A DNA stretch of 64,000 bases from Benincasa hispida (lineage: Eukaryota; Streptophyta; Magnoliopsida; Cucurbitales; Cucurbitaceae): positions 18,412,840 to 18,476,839 of the forward strand of contig NC_052350.1 of the NCBI RefSeq assembly GCF_009727055.1, in the 5' to 3' direction. How positions within the stretch are numbered: position 1 is the first letter of the stretch; every line of letters begins with the position of its first letter. Position numbers and translations under genes: made by a program. Positions 21,914-34,261 of the stretch are shown one piece after another. The notes below the pieces were generated by a model. The model was not told the DNA's origin, did not search any database, and was given only the letters and a program-made list of their open reading frames with translations.

Positions 21914-23967
21914 TGTTGATGATGCCCTAAAGTTTCGTGTCCTGTATTTTGTAAACACAGTTTGTGCGAACGCTTTTGATGTATAATATATGATATTTTT
22001 TTCACTACTTGACTTTGTACATTGGATGTTTTATTTGTTTTACCACAAACCAATATACTAAAATCCCTGGTTGTCATTATGTAACTTAAGCATGTATGTG
22101 GTGACATACAAATGGATCATGTCTTAAGTGATAACCAAAATGGTCTGTAGTATATGGATATATAAGGGAAACCTTATCCTGGTAACACTACGAATGCGGC
22201 CCGCTTTGTGGAATAGTTACAAGTGTTGTGACTTGCTATAGATGGTCTAATCCTGATAATTCGTGTGGAGACATGCGAACAGGGGCGTCCTATACAAGGA
22301 GTTTGTATAAGACCTGACCACGAAGTGTTAACATCTCGTTATACAACACCGTTCATGATAGAGACTTCACTTCACTAGGATAACCATAGGTAACATAACC
22401 TCAATCCTAAGTGAGTTAGGCACTCCTGCCATTGAGGGCAGTCCTTTGATTTGTATAGGTGTGAGTGGCCAGGTCACCGACTCAAACCTACCACTTTGGG
22501 GATTCCTCTGATTTAGGAGCTGAGAACTCAGCTACACAAGATGGAATTCACTCCTTCCTCGAAGCAGGGGTAAGTAGATAGATTGCTCCCTTAAGAACTG
22601 ATCCCAGGGCTTAAACGATGTGGCGCCACACACCTTCTCATGGCTCGAGAGGTGTCCACGCATAATGGGACTAAGTTGTATTGTTCATTAGAGGGATCAG
22701 TGGTACTTAAGAAGTTAGATGTAACTACAGGGGCAAAATGGTAAATTGGCTCAACTGTACTTACGAGCACTGTGAAGGGTTATCGTACTGATAATTGGTT
22801 ATATCTGATGGACATAGAAATATATCTGTGGTAAAGAAAGTTCAGCTATCGGTCTTTAGTGGAATGTCTAGCAGTTAAAGGATGGTGGATCTCGTGGCTA
22901 AAGAGTTTAGTCAGCTATTCACGTACTATTGGAGCTTCGAGCCATAGGTCCATAAGATCCCCTTAGTAGCTTGGATTCAAGTTGAAAATTAGTTTTTGGG
23001 TTAGTTTGAAATGTATAAATTGACAAGAGGGAGTTTGATTATATATGATATGATTGACTTTATGTATGAGATACATTAATTGGAGGAAATTGGATATAAA
23101 TATGATTTATATCTAGTGGAGGAGAAAACACTATGGTTGATATATAATATTAAACTATAGGTTAATGAATATAATATGATTATATATATTATTTTTTAAT
23201 TGGACAATTATGAGAAAATTGGCTATCGTTTTCTCTGTAACTGTATGTTAGTGGGAAGTTCCATTCGATTTTCGTAACTAAAGAAAAAAATGAAATTTGT
23301 TTTCATTTTGTAAGGAATGCAGTTATTTGCTCAAAAAGGTGTTTGTTGCTTATCGCTTAATAAATTAGAGAATATACGATAACTTGTGTTTACTAAACGA
23401 TCGCTTACATACATGCGCCATCGACTAAACGATCGCTTAGTGTCGAGCTTTTACTAAACGATCGCCTACCTTTTCCTACACAATCGTATACTTCACATAA
23501 ACGATCAAGCATCTTGTCTATACGATAGACGTTTCCTTCTCCCACTTGTTTGATTATTGTACACAATATCTTTTCCTCCTCCCTTCTACCAAATCCGAAA
23601 AAAGCCCACTCTTTGAATTCTCACTCCGAAAATACTAAGGGTTCCAAGTGGTGGTGTCGTCCCCATTCTTCATCTATTCGTGTGGAGCCCATTCGTGGTA
23701 GACGACTAGAGTTTTGCTGAACGATAGCCTGGCGTTCCAGCAAAAGCAAGAGCTTCCGTTCGTGGAAAGAGCGAGATTTGTCGAGAAGAAGAGAGTCTCC
23801 AACTGGTAAGTTTTCTTGTTCTCTTGGTTGTTTGTCTTTTAAGCATGCCAGTAACTTATAGTTTGATGCATATTTGTTTGTTTGAATGTAAATACAATAA
23901 TTCTGTCACAATGCTTTTGGAAAGATCCGCTTTCGCTTAGAGGTACTCTTGTATAAGAGTTCCTTCA
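21914..23967 (+). mobile_element. Ty1/copia 3' LTR
   Basis: A 2054 bp partner of the LTR at 13372-15438, starting TGTTGATGATGCCC and ending GAGTTCCTTCA, then GGTAT (target duplication, one mismatch to the left copy). The hairpin copy at 22291-22309 has one A-to-G change that leaves a G-T wobble pair. The Tekay integrase frame resumes directly after it. Confidence 0.92.
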
Positions 23968-23972
23968 GGTAT

Positions 23973-24158
23973 TACTGGTGGCATGATATGAAAAGGGAGG
24001 TAGTTGAGTTTGTTAGTAAATTCCTGGTATGTCAGCAAGTGAAAGCCCCAAGGTAGAGGTTGGCAGGTTCATTGCAACCTCTGAGTGTACCAGAATGAAA
24101 GTGGGAGCATGTGTCTATGGACTTCTTTGTGGGCTTACCAAAAACAGCGAAAGGTTAT
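23973..24158 (+). pseudogene. Tekay-type integrase fragment, zinc finger and start of core
   Basis: Continues the frame broken at 13371: YWWHDMKREVVEFVSKF, then CQQVKAP, a stop, and LQPLSVPE. It ends in VSMDFFVGLPKTAKGY, which carries the first catalytic Asp. It is interrupted by the inverted solo LTR and resumes at 25828 with VIWVVVDRLTKLAHW. Confidence 0.85.
24154..24158. repeat. Target-site duplication of the inverted solo LTR, left copy
   Basis: GTTAT here and again at 25828-25832, a perfect 5-bp duplication flanking a TG...CA unit. Confidence 0.9.
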
Positions 24159-25827
24159 TGATGCGTTATTTTATGAGGTGAAATAATGGAATGAAATGCG
24201 ATGATGGAAATGCGTTGAGCAACAAGTTTTCTCAGTAGAATCCAAATATAAATTCCACTGAGTTTCCTAGTAAGTCCAGGGTCGAACTCAGGGATTAGGA
24301 AAAATGGCATGCGGTGGTAATTTTCAAGAAGACTTTGCGGTAACCGAGAAATCAAATAGTTGTTTTGGGTTGTTATTTACGGTAATAAAATAAACAAATT
24401 CGACAGGGTTACGAAAAAAGTTGATAATACGAAAGATGCGATGAGTATGCGGTGAACATGTTGAGAAGGGGTTCAGCTAACACTTCCTAGGATGCGTTCA
24501 TGTTATGCGATCATGCAACACACATATAATAACAAATCATCTCTCGACACAGATGCTACGGCTTCTAGTACTAGAACGCATGCAATATATGCAATGAATC
24601 TATAGGACCTACACATAAGTCTCTATTCTTATTTATGCGATGACAAAGTGACACACACACAAGTAAAGCGACCACATAATATCATAACCTACCTCTAGGG
24701 TGCATGTGATGCATGTTGGTAAACAGAGCTTATCTCTAAGTCCCTATCTCTTGCTTATGCAGATCTAATCTTGCTCTCTCGAGTCTAGATTCTAACCTAG
24801 CTCTCTCAAGTCTTAGGTTCTTTCTTCAGACTCTCTCTCGAGAAGCACTAAAGGGGTGTTGGGCACAGCATAAAACAAGATAATCGCATGCGATGAAGAT
24901 CCTAGGTCGTGTTAGCTTAGTTCTTCTCAACCCATTCGACAAATTTAGCTACTCATGTGTGCTTTTAAGAAAGTAAACAGATGTAGATAAAGAAGTTCCA
25001 TTGTATAGATATAGAGTTGAAATAAAAAATAACAATGTAAGGTGAGAATAAAGAGCCTTGTAGCAATCTCTTGCTTCCCAAGGCTTTTACACTGTCTTTT
25101 CTACTCTGTTCAAAAAATAGTCTCACTCTCGCGAGAGTCGGCCCGCTCCCTGCTTTTCCACACCTCTGGGTTCTCTCTCAAGTTTCCCTAAGCGATCTTC
25201 CGGTTTCTCTTCCCTTCCCTCGCTCCAATTTCTAAATAAAAAGGAAAACTATGAACAAGACTATTCTATCTAAGGGAAAATTCTCTAACTGTCCGAACTC
25301 CATTGCTGAAGGTTTCCTTCGTTATTTATAGAGCTTCGGGGTGAAAGGCGGCTTCTCTCTTATGATTGCACTGATGGGATGGTTGTAATTCTTTGACTGA
25401 TACGCCGAATATTTGTCACCGAAAAGCTTAGTGTACTTGCTATAGTAGACCGTTAGCGGCTTGTCAACTTAATTTGAACTCGACCGTCATCAACTTTCTG
25501 TCCCATCATGATTAACTATGCTTTTCACCCAGATGCGCCCACCAAGTTGCGTCGGCTCTATGCGAAAATCCTTCTTGAGCAGATGTTTGCAAGCAAAAAT
25601 CACCGCAAAGCCTTGCGGTAACGCTGCGCTCGACCGTTGCTTTCTTGTGATCGCACTTTTCGCTTTGTGTCAATGCATATTCTGCACAAAAATACAAAAA
25701 TCGACTGTTTTTATGCGATGAACGCATGCAACCGCAATGTTACAAGCTTAATACTTTTTGGACGTAATCTTATATATTTTACCAACGCAAACCTGCATTG
25801 TTTAATAACTTAGCACAGTAATATTCA
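24159..25827 (-). mobile_element. Solo LTR of the Athila family, inverted
   Basis: A 1669 bp unit starting TGATGCG and ending ATATTCA on the plus strand, so the LTR itself reads on the minus strand and ends ACGCATCA, as do the LTRs at 641-1332 and 10497-12183. The triple CTTGAGAGAGT units are visible in inverted form at about 24775-24850. It is more diverged from the other two than they are from each other. There is no internal coding sequence, so it is a solo LTR. It sits within the Tekay integrase core with a perfect 5-bp target duplication. Confidence 0.92.
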
Positions 25828-26820
25828 GTTATACAGTGATATGGGTTGTAGTGGATAGACTCACTAAGCTAGCGCACTGGGAGGTCTACGTTTTCAATGA
25901 ATAGGTGGGTGCAACTGTATATAAAGGAGGTGGTAAGATTACATGGGTGCTGATGTCTATTGTATCTTGCAGAGATCCTCATTTTACCTCTAGCTTTTGG
26001 AAGAGCCTTCAGACAGCAATGGGTACTCGGAGATTTCAGTACAACTTTTCACCTCAGACTGATGGTCAAACTGAGTGCTTGAATCAAACATTAGAGGATA
26101 TGTTGCGCGCTTGTGCATTGGAATTTTCAGGGAGTTGGGATTCTCACCTACGTTGATGGAGTTTGTATATAATACTAGTTATCAACCCACTATCGGTATG
26201 TCACCATTTGAAGCCCTGTATGGAAAGAGTTGTAGGTCTCTCGTTTGTTGGAGTGAGATCGGTGAACGAAAATTATTGGGAACCGAGCTAGTTCGGATTA
26301 CAAACGAGGCAATGCTGAAAATTAGAACTCAGATGCAAACAACACAAAGTAGACAGAAAATTTACGTCGATGTTAGGTGTAAGGACCTTGAATTTGAGGT
26401 AGGTGACAAAGTATTCCTAAAGGTAGCTCCTACGAAAGGTGTTCTAAGGTTCGAGAGAAAGGGGAGGTTAAGTCCACGTTTCATTAGACCATTCGAGATC
26501 CTAGAATGGATCGACCTATGGCTTATCACTTAGCCTTGTCACCTTCTTTTTCTGCGATTCACAATGTTTTTCATGTATCAATGTTAAGGAAATATGAGTT
26601 AGACTCATCCCATGTGGCAGTCTTCGAGTCCTTACGGTCAAATGAGAACTTAAACTATGAAGAGAAGCCTATATGAATCCTTGCGAGAGAAGTGAGAGTT
26701 TTGTGCAAAAAGGAGATAACACTTGTAAAGGTTTTATGGCAGAATCACCAGTTTGAGGAGGAAACATCACAGTATCCAGAGCTTTTCTAGGATTAGAACT
26801 TTCAAGGATAAAAGTTCCTT
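25828..26820 (+). pseudogene. Tekay-type integrase core and chromodomain, broken
   Basis: Resumes the integrase: VVVDRLTKLAHW, then RDPHFTSSFW (second catalytic Asp, about 25975) and DGQTECLNQTLEDM (Glu, about 26063), then a frameshift near 26150. GMSPFEALYGK follows, then the C-terminal GVLRFERKGRLSPRFI. After a stop at 26532 the tail reads VFHVSMLRKY, and then LAREVRVLCKKEITLVKVLW with YPELF (about 26680-26790), a chromodomain-like end. That end, with the LTR start and RT type, places the host element in the Tekay/Del chromoviruses. Stops at 26532 and 26676 show it is dead. Confidence 0.8.
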
Positions 26821-26833
26821 AAGGAGGGTATAA
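26821..26833 (+). other. Polypurine tract of the Tekay-type element
   Basis: AAGGAGGGTATAA immediately before the LTR start TGTAACAACCC. The order chromodomain, purine tract, LTR is as expected. Confidence 0.75.
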
Positions 26834-27791
26834 TGTAACAACCCAAATTTTCAGGAAAATTTTATTTAATTGTCTTGTCTTATTATGTAAGGATTGAGAC
26901 AAAATTGAGTTATTGTGTTTAAATAATTCAATTGTTAATAAGTATGGCAAGAAACTAAGGGTGGTTTTAATTTAATTGAAGGGTTGGTTTTTATTGTATT
27001 TTTTTTATTGAAATTATTTGGAAAATATTTGGAAAAGACTTCCTTGATTAATAAAAAATTCTTTTTGGGCTTTAATTTGAGAAGTAAGAGAAAATTTTAT
27101 ATTTAGGAAAAGTATAGGTTTGGAAGAAAGAAAGGAAATTAAGAAAAGAGAAAAAAAAAAAGGTACATAAAAATATAATATATGTATTTTTTTAGGAAAA
27201 AGAATTAGGGTTTTAAAGGATATATGTATATATATTTAAGTTACGGTTGCTTTGGGAAGCGCACTAAAGAGAAAAAAAAAAGGAAGAATTATAGTCACAT
27301 GAGCCCCTCCCCCCCCCCCCTTACCATCCTCATCACTCAGTCGTCGCTCGTCGTTGTCCCTCCTCTAGTCGGTCACATCGTCGTCGTCTCTCCTCCGGTC
27401 GTTCACATTCGTTGTCCTCAACTCCCAGTCGTCATTAGTCGTTGAAACGTCATTGGAGTCTTCCCTTGCCTCTTGTCATCCCAGTCTTGGCATTTGGTTA
27501 ATATTTGGGTTTGGTTCTTGATTACCCAACAATTTGTTAGCTTAAAAACTCTTGTTCTTGGTGTTTGAAGGTTAGATTAGAGTTTTGGAAGGTTTTGGGG
27601 TGCTGTCTAGTGAGTACAGGATTGATTTTAACAAGATTTTGATAAGGATTTGAGTTTTTTTATCGATTGGAGTGTGAAGGATGCTATGATTTTAGTTTAT
27701 AATTATTAATTGTGGCCTACTTTCAGGTTCGATTGTTCGATTGAAATTTTGGAGTGGTTTTGGAATAAACCACGTGTAGGTAACTGGTTTA
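26834..27791 (+). mobile_element. Tekay-type 3' LTR, left part
   Basis: Starts TGTAACAACCCAAATTTTC, a common start of chromovirus LTRs. It includes a poly-C run (27308-27319) and a CGTCGTC-rich stretch (27340-27430). At 27792 a copia-type LTR begins. The rest of this LTR seems to continue near 29751. Confidence 0.75.
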
Positions 27792-29750
27792 TGTTGGGAA
27801 TGTCCTAAAACTTCCAGTTCGTAATTTTGGAAACATATTCTATTTATCAATAAAAGTATTGTTGAAGTTTTTTTTTCAATAAAAGTATTATTGAAATTTC
27901 ATTATGTTATAAAATCCAATAAACGAACCCATGGCTATAGTATGAATACTTTAACTTTATGTAGAGGCATAAGAGAGGATCAAGTTATAGTATATAACCT
28001 AAAAGATGATCAAGTTATAGTATATAACCTAAAAGGTCTATAAGTAAATAGATGAGATTGGGTACCTCATCTTGGGGACACTATGGATGCGGCTTACTTT
28101 GTATACTGATACAAATGACGTGATTCTGAAATCGTTCATGTGGATCATGCGAGTGGGGGCATCCTATGCAAAAGACGTTTGCATAAGACCGAACTATGAA
28201 ATAGTCACTTTTCTTTATAACGATCATTTTCTGTTAAAACTGACTATTTCAATTTAATGACCTAAGGTAACTCCATCTTAATCCTGAGCTAACTATGAAC
28301 TCCTGTTTATTCAGGATTATCCTTTGATCTGAGTAGGTGAAAATAGTTTAACAGCACTACTCAATAAGCCTCCCATTTTGGGGATAAAACCAGATAGATA
28401 GTTGGAGACATAGTCCTGCAAGAAGGAATTCACTCCTACCCAATTTAGGGTTAGCAGATAGGTTATTCCCTTAAGTACTGATTCTTGGTTTTGAACAAAG
28501 GGGCCCTGCCCTCTCATGGCCGAGAAGGATATGGTTTATTAGTTGGACTATAAATCAATTGTTCGATAGAGGATCAGTGGAGACTTAAGGAGTAAGATGT
28601 ATTTATAGGGGTAAAACGGTATTTTTAACCTAGCTGTAGATATGAACAACCTACAAAGAATCGACATACTGATTATGGTTAAATCGAGTGGACAGAAATA
28701 TATCTATAGTGAGGAGAGTGCAACTATCGAGCTATAGTCGTATGTCTCGGTAGTTAACGAATATTGATTATTTCGGATTAAAGAGTATAACCGATTAATC
28801 TCAAATCGTTGAAGCTCATGATCTGTAGGTTCGTAAGGTCCTTTTACTAGCTCGTAAAAGATTAAACCTTTGATTAGAAGATTGAGTGAATTTGAAGTGT
28901 TCAAATTTCTATTTAGGGTTTGAATTTGAAATGTTCAATTTCAATTTAGGGTTTGAATAATTATATTTGATATAATTAACGTTTAATTTTGTTGAAATTA
29001 AACATAATTGGAGAGTTCAAAATATTTAAATATTGATTACATGAATATGATTCATGTTTAAATTAGGTGTTTTATTAATTTAATATTTGATATTACATTA
29101 TTATTTAATTAATTATTTAAAATTAAATCAATTTCCATTTGTTAAATTCAATTTTCCAGAAATTAAAATTTCGTTTGATTTAATTTAGAATTAAATCTAA
29201 TTAAAAATATTGTAAAAAATTTTAGTTAGTGGATTTGTCCCAAAAATGAGATTCTGAATGGATTAATCTATATTTTAACATCTTGTCTACTATCTAAGTG
29301 TTTTGAAGTGTCAAGAGGCTAAATCAATAAGTGCTTATATGTATTTGTTGAATAAATAATTTCGATTTTTGAAATTGAAAGAAGAGAATTATGAAATTTT
29401 GGAAATTTCAAGAGAATTTCTTCTAACTCTCAAACCCTCTCCATATTCACCCACATTCCTTCTCAATTATGAGTTCCACCACTCAATTCAAGGTTGCGAA
29501 TAGTATGATTTGTTGAATAAACATGTTTTATGCTCAAATTAAGTGTAATTAGAGTACTTAATGATTCTGTTAACTTCCGTTTTATGCATGTCTACTCTAT
29601 CATTTTTTTAAAAAAGTTAAAGTTATGGTTTAGAAATTGAAGCTAAATGTTAAAAATTAATTTATGATTTGTGCTTTAGGATTTGATTCAAATTGTGTGG
29701 GATCTAGACGGGTTGGCTTGCTTGAATAACAACGTTTAGGCCTAAATTCA
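27792..29750 (+). mobile_element. Copia-type solo LTR inside the Tekay LTR
   Basis: Starts TGTTGGGAATGTCC and shares with the copia LTRs at 13372 and 21914 the order of conserved blocks: CATCTTGGGGACACTATGG-like (28070), hairpin with AAGACC (28165-28190), CTCATGG and GAGGATCAGTGG (28515-28580), then an AT-rich right half. No gag or pol follows. The right end is uncertain: AATTCA at 29750 followed by GGTAAGTGATTTA resembles the left flank GGTAACTGGTTTA, but it is not a clean 5-bp duplication. Confidence 0.65.
28165..28185. other. Conserved LTR hairpin, copy with compensating change
   Basis: TATGCAAA, loop AGACG, TTTGCATA. Compared with TATACAAA/TTTGTATA in the other LTR copies, both partners of the fourth stem pair have changed (A-T to G-C), which keeps the stem perfect. 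Confidence 0.6.
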
Positions 29751-30472
29751 GGTAAGTGATTTACTATCGGTTCGCCCTTGAACCCCAAATTGATGTTAGG
29801 ATTGCGAATGCACTGTAGGCATGTTTCTGTTGTGATGGAATATTCTTCTATGGTTGATTGTTATTCAATTTTTAGACTGTTTAGGAAACTCATGAGTTAT
29901 GCTACTATGATCATTACAATATGTCATGGCTTGTTATGAATTTGGACGATGTATGTTTCATGTCGGATTGATGGTGATAGTTAGCACCCCTATCGGATTG
30001 TATTCATCCCCTGAGTATGTTTCAGCATCCTTATGGGATCACCACCCATGATTATGTTATTGTCTCTTCGGAGTCACTTCCTATGAAAGTGTGCCTTTGA
30101 GTTCACCCCTTAAGCCTATGTTTATGCCTATGTCTGGATGCACACTTTTGTCTTGATAGGGATACTAGCCCGTATACCTTGTGAGCCTAGTAGTGGATCA
30201 CTTATTGGGTATTTTTATGCTCACCATTTTCCTTTTCTTTTTTTTTTAGGTAAAAAAAAGGATAGAATGGCGAATGAAAGAAGAATCCATGAACGAGCCT
30301 TGGAACTTGACAATGCTTCCGCACATGTTTTTCTTATGTTTGCAAGTTTTAACTTTTAAATTAAACTTTTAAATTCTTTGAATATTTCACTCGATTTTTT
30401 TCTTTTTATTTAATTTATTTTAAATTAAAGCTAGAGGTAAAGATTTTATTTTATTCTATTATATTTTATTTA

Positions 30473-30503
<31 letters not shown>

Positions 30504-30600
30504 TTATAGTTATTATAATAAAGATTTGTTTTGTTCTTTGATTTTAGTGAAATTCATTTATACATGCATACAATAGCGATTCGATTCATTGATTTATAAT
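29751..30600 (+). mobile_element. Tekay-type 3' LTR, right part (end unresolved)
   Basis: Sequence of the kind found in the right half of Tekay LTRs: CGGTTCGCCC near 29768, and repeated short blocks with TGTTTCA, CACCC and GGATCAC (29940-30080). A GTGGATCACTTATTGGGTATTTTTATGCTCACC segment (30190-30225) follows. A poly-T/AT-rich tract lies at 30360-30530. No clear TG..CA end or target duplication could be placed, so the boundary is approximate. The next 800 bases up to the TM9SF stop codon hold no gene. Confidence 0.5.
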
Positions 30601-31384
30601 TTAGGGTTTGATGTGAAATGTCTAAATTTTTGTTTCTATGAAATGAGTCTACATGCTACCATTGTACACCTTTAGAAAAATAAAGATACATACAATACAA
30701 CAGACGTCAGTGCTAGGATTGAAGGGCAATTCAGACATTACGTATGTTCTGCTCTTTGATTTCTCCATTTTCGATTCACTTCACCCGTTACTTAGAGCTC
30801 TCATGGACTGCCACTTATTGTGAAAAACATGCTACAGTGGCAGAAAATACACTCAAATCATAGAAGTACAACTTTAATGTTATTCTGTCATTCCAAACAG
30901 ATTCTAAAACCAGATGCCCGCACTAATGTCGGATTATTAATGCTACCTACAAGAAGCATGGAATCGTTTTTCTAAGTAAACTTGACAAAAGATGCAGACA
31001 AAATGTCAACTTGAACATGGTTCGAACTGTGAAATATAAAAGGGAAAGAACAAGCAGGTGAAGCACATGATTTTTTGTTTCCTCCATTACTATCATAACA
31101 AGGGAGTACATCGGAACTGTTGCTTACACAATTCTCTCCAAAGTCTCCTATTGAGCAGTAAAAGAACATAACAAAGGGCCAATGAACAAGAAAAGTAATA
31201 ACTGGAATCTCCAAAACAGCCTGTACTAATAAAGATTCAAAAGAGAAAAAAAGAAAAAAGAAAAATTAAAAGCCGCTTCTAAATCCAAACAATTTCCATT
31301 TTCCTATCCCAGAGTGAGCCTCTTCTTCCTCCTTTGCTACATGAACAAAAACTTTAAAAGTATTTAACATATTTCTCCAAGAAA
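30601..31384 (-). other. Probable 3' UTR and downstream region of the TM9SF gene
   Basis: No coding frame. The part next to the stop codon is probably the 3' UTR. The left boundary with the retrotransposon block cannot be placed. Confidence 0.4.
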
Positions 31385-34261
31385 TCAATCAATTTTCACC
31401 GAGGAGTAGATGAGTCTTGTGAACCAGAAACATGCGTAGAATCCAATTGTACCAGTCAGCACAAAGAAAGCATATGAACCAATCAGCATATACCCAAAGT
31501 ACAACATCCCCGACACCGGCTTCGTTATCTCGAGCTTTGTGAAGAAGTAGAAGGCAGCATAGAGGAAGAGGTAGAGTGCAGAGGAGCCTGAAGTCAGGTA
31601 TGATCTCCACCACCAATGGTAATCCTCACTGCACAGTTGGAAGTAGCAGAGCACAACTGTGATCTCAGCGCAAGTGACTATCAGGATGAGGAACACAATG
31701 AAGAGGAAACCAAATATGTAGTAAAATTGGTGCAACCATATGGAGGTGAGGATGAAAAACAGCTCAATGAAGACTGCCCCAAAAGGGAGTATCCCTCCAA
31801 TGAGTACAGAGAAAGTAGGGTTCATGTACCAAGCTTGTTCAGGGATCTGTCTTGGGATCTTGTTAGTCTTCACAGGGTCTTCAATTGCTGGCTTCTTAAA
31901 CCCAAGATAGCCACCTACGAAGACGAGAGGAACCGAGATACAGAACCATAAGAACACCAGAGCAAACATGGTTCCGAATGGCACTGCCCCAGAGGATTTC
32001 TCTCCCCAGATTAAAGCATTCAAAACAAAGAAAATGGAGAATATTGTGGCAGGAAACATGAAAGCTGTTTTCAGTGTGATCTTCTTCCACTCTGTTCCCT
32101 TAAACATCCTGTATAGACGAGCAGAAGTGTAGCCAGCAAAAAGGCCCATAAAGACCCAGAGTAGGAGCATGGCAGTCATTAAACCCCCTCTGTTCGAAGG
32201 GGAGAGGAAACCAAGAGCAGCAAATATTATGGTGACAAGACTCATGCCAAAAAACTGAACACCTGTGCCGACGTACACGCAAAGTAAATCAGATTTTAAT
32301 GGAGGCCTGAAAACATCACCATGGACCAGTTTCCAACCGGTCTCTTCTTGAGCTTCTTCTTGGGTCTCCAATTGATTATATTTAGAAATATCACGGTATA
32401 GTGTCCTCAACATAATCATGGCCACCATACCCGAGAGGAAAAGGACAATCATCAAGGAATTAACTATAGAAAACCAGTGAATCTGATCATCAGCCATCAG
32501 AAGATAGGTATCCCACCTTGATGCCCATTTCACATCACTTTCCTAGAACATTGAAGTGGTGAGAATTAGAGGGAGGAGGGGAAAAATAGCAAGCACTTGA
32601 CAATAAAGATGCACATAAAATTCTATATATGGATTGTATGGCAACTGACCACATACTCCACATCATAAGTAAAGATGATTTCATTCTTCTCTTCAACTTC
32701 TTGAGGAGTCTCAGAGTTGGTAACCATACGTTTTGCATGTGGATCACAGGTTGTCAATCGGGTAGTTTCAGTCCAAGAATCTTCATATGCATGCTTCACA
32801 CTAAATCATACAATATATCAACCAAATTATATAGCTGAGCAATTGCTATCTAAAAGTGGAAGACTAGAAAAATGCTACTCAAGGAAGCAAAAACAGTAAT
32901 AGAACCTGTATGGTTTGACCTCAAATCCTACAATCCTCGACAACTCAGTTATCAGATCCTTGTGAATCTTGACCGTGAAGGTCAAGTGGTTATAGATAAA
33001 ATGCCTTTCCTCTTTGCTCTGCAGAAATTAAACATATATATATTGATTTATCAATCTAGAATATAGATTACATGCATAAAGATGTCAAATTATCCACATT
33101 CTAAACATATCATAAGATACCCCAGCGTACTGTCCTCTGAGACCAACATGAAAACCATGTTGATATACAACTGAAGATTCCTGATCATTCCTTTGTATGG
33201 GAAAAACAAGAGGAAGATTGTCCAGAATCCTGCATATATGACAAGGGAAGTTACCAAAATAAACTATAAGTTAACATCAAATCAATATGTCTAGTCCTTC
33301 AAAAGGATGCCTTACATGTTCACCCGATACTCGTCGTCTATCTTTTCCTTGAAGTCCTTTGCCATTTTACCATCAAGAACTATGCGACAAAGAATAGTAC
33401 ACATCTCTGGTTCCCTCATTTTAAACTGTGAGAAACAATAATAAATACTGTTAGAAGTTAAACTAATAACAAAAAGGAAAAAATATGACTGAGAAGGTTG
33501 CTTATAGTTATAGCATACCTCGAAAGGAGAGTTCTCTATACGATCACCACGAAGAACTTCTCCAAGATTCTCAGCACTATCAAATATTTGCTTTGGACGA
33601 CAATAAGGGAGGGAATAATAAGAGTAAGGAAGCTGCGTCTTAATGGAAGTCAATTTGTTTACTTTTACCCTCAGAACATCTCCCTGCACCAGTAAAAGAA
33701 ATAACACTAAGCTGAATTTCATTACCAGTCTCAACAGAAAAACATGATTTGCCATCTCATCCTACAAGGAACAGAGACTCAATGCAATACTGAAATGGAA
33801 TCACAATTCACACACGTAATGTTCTCAGTAATTTGATAATTTCGTACCCATTTCCAGTTTGGTAGTCCCTAAAAACTTCATTTCCAGTTCAAAAGATTAA
33901 GCAGTTTCGGTTAAAATTCAACAACCGACAGAGATTACCAAGGAGAAATCAAATACAAAAATTAAGAAACCAAAAAGAAAACGAAATTACAGATTTTTCA
34001 ACCACCCTAATGGCAAGAAAAAGCATTAACGCCCAATAATCACATGCAAACGCAAGATCTGAAACCCAAGAACGAAAACGATAGATAAACAAAGAGACAA
34101 GATCAATTAAAAGCTCGATTGAATCAAAACGAGATGCAAAGTGAACAAACCTTATGAAAGTCCTGGGGAGCCACACCAGGGAGATAGAAACAGGAAGCAC
34201 GAAGGAAAAGGAAGAGACATGCGGAGATCCAAAGCAGGAACACGAAAGGCCCTCTCGCCAT
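31385..34261 (-). CDS. Transmembrane 9 superfamily (TM9SF/EMP70) protein
   Basis: Seven exons, minus strand, joined in phase: 34261-34151, 33683-33519, 33425-33316, 33229-33121, 33018-32906, 32800-32650, 32542-31385 (stop TGA), all with GT-AG introns. The product is 638 aa, a normal length for the family. The start ATG at 34261 begins a signal peptide ([10 protein letters not shown], cleavage near residue 24). A luminal domain follows with [10 protein letters not shown], the [12 protein letters not shown] block and [10 protein letters not shown]. About nine hydrophobic membrane segments lie in the last exon. The C-terminus SVKID fits the KXD/E Golgi-retention signal of plant members. TM9SF proteins sit in Golgi/endosome membranes and act in protein sorting; the exact client here is unknown. 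The upstream sequence has a GAAGAA microsatellite (34384-34412), probably in the 5' UTR. Confidence 0.95.

Noticed and set aside
27308..27430. Cytosine-rich and CGTCGTC-rich frame as a possible small protein
   Set aside because: It lies within the Tekay LTR and is low-complexity.
31616..31951. Open frame on the plus strand across the TM9SF exon
   Set aside because: A shadow of the minus-strand coding exon, with no independent support.
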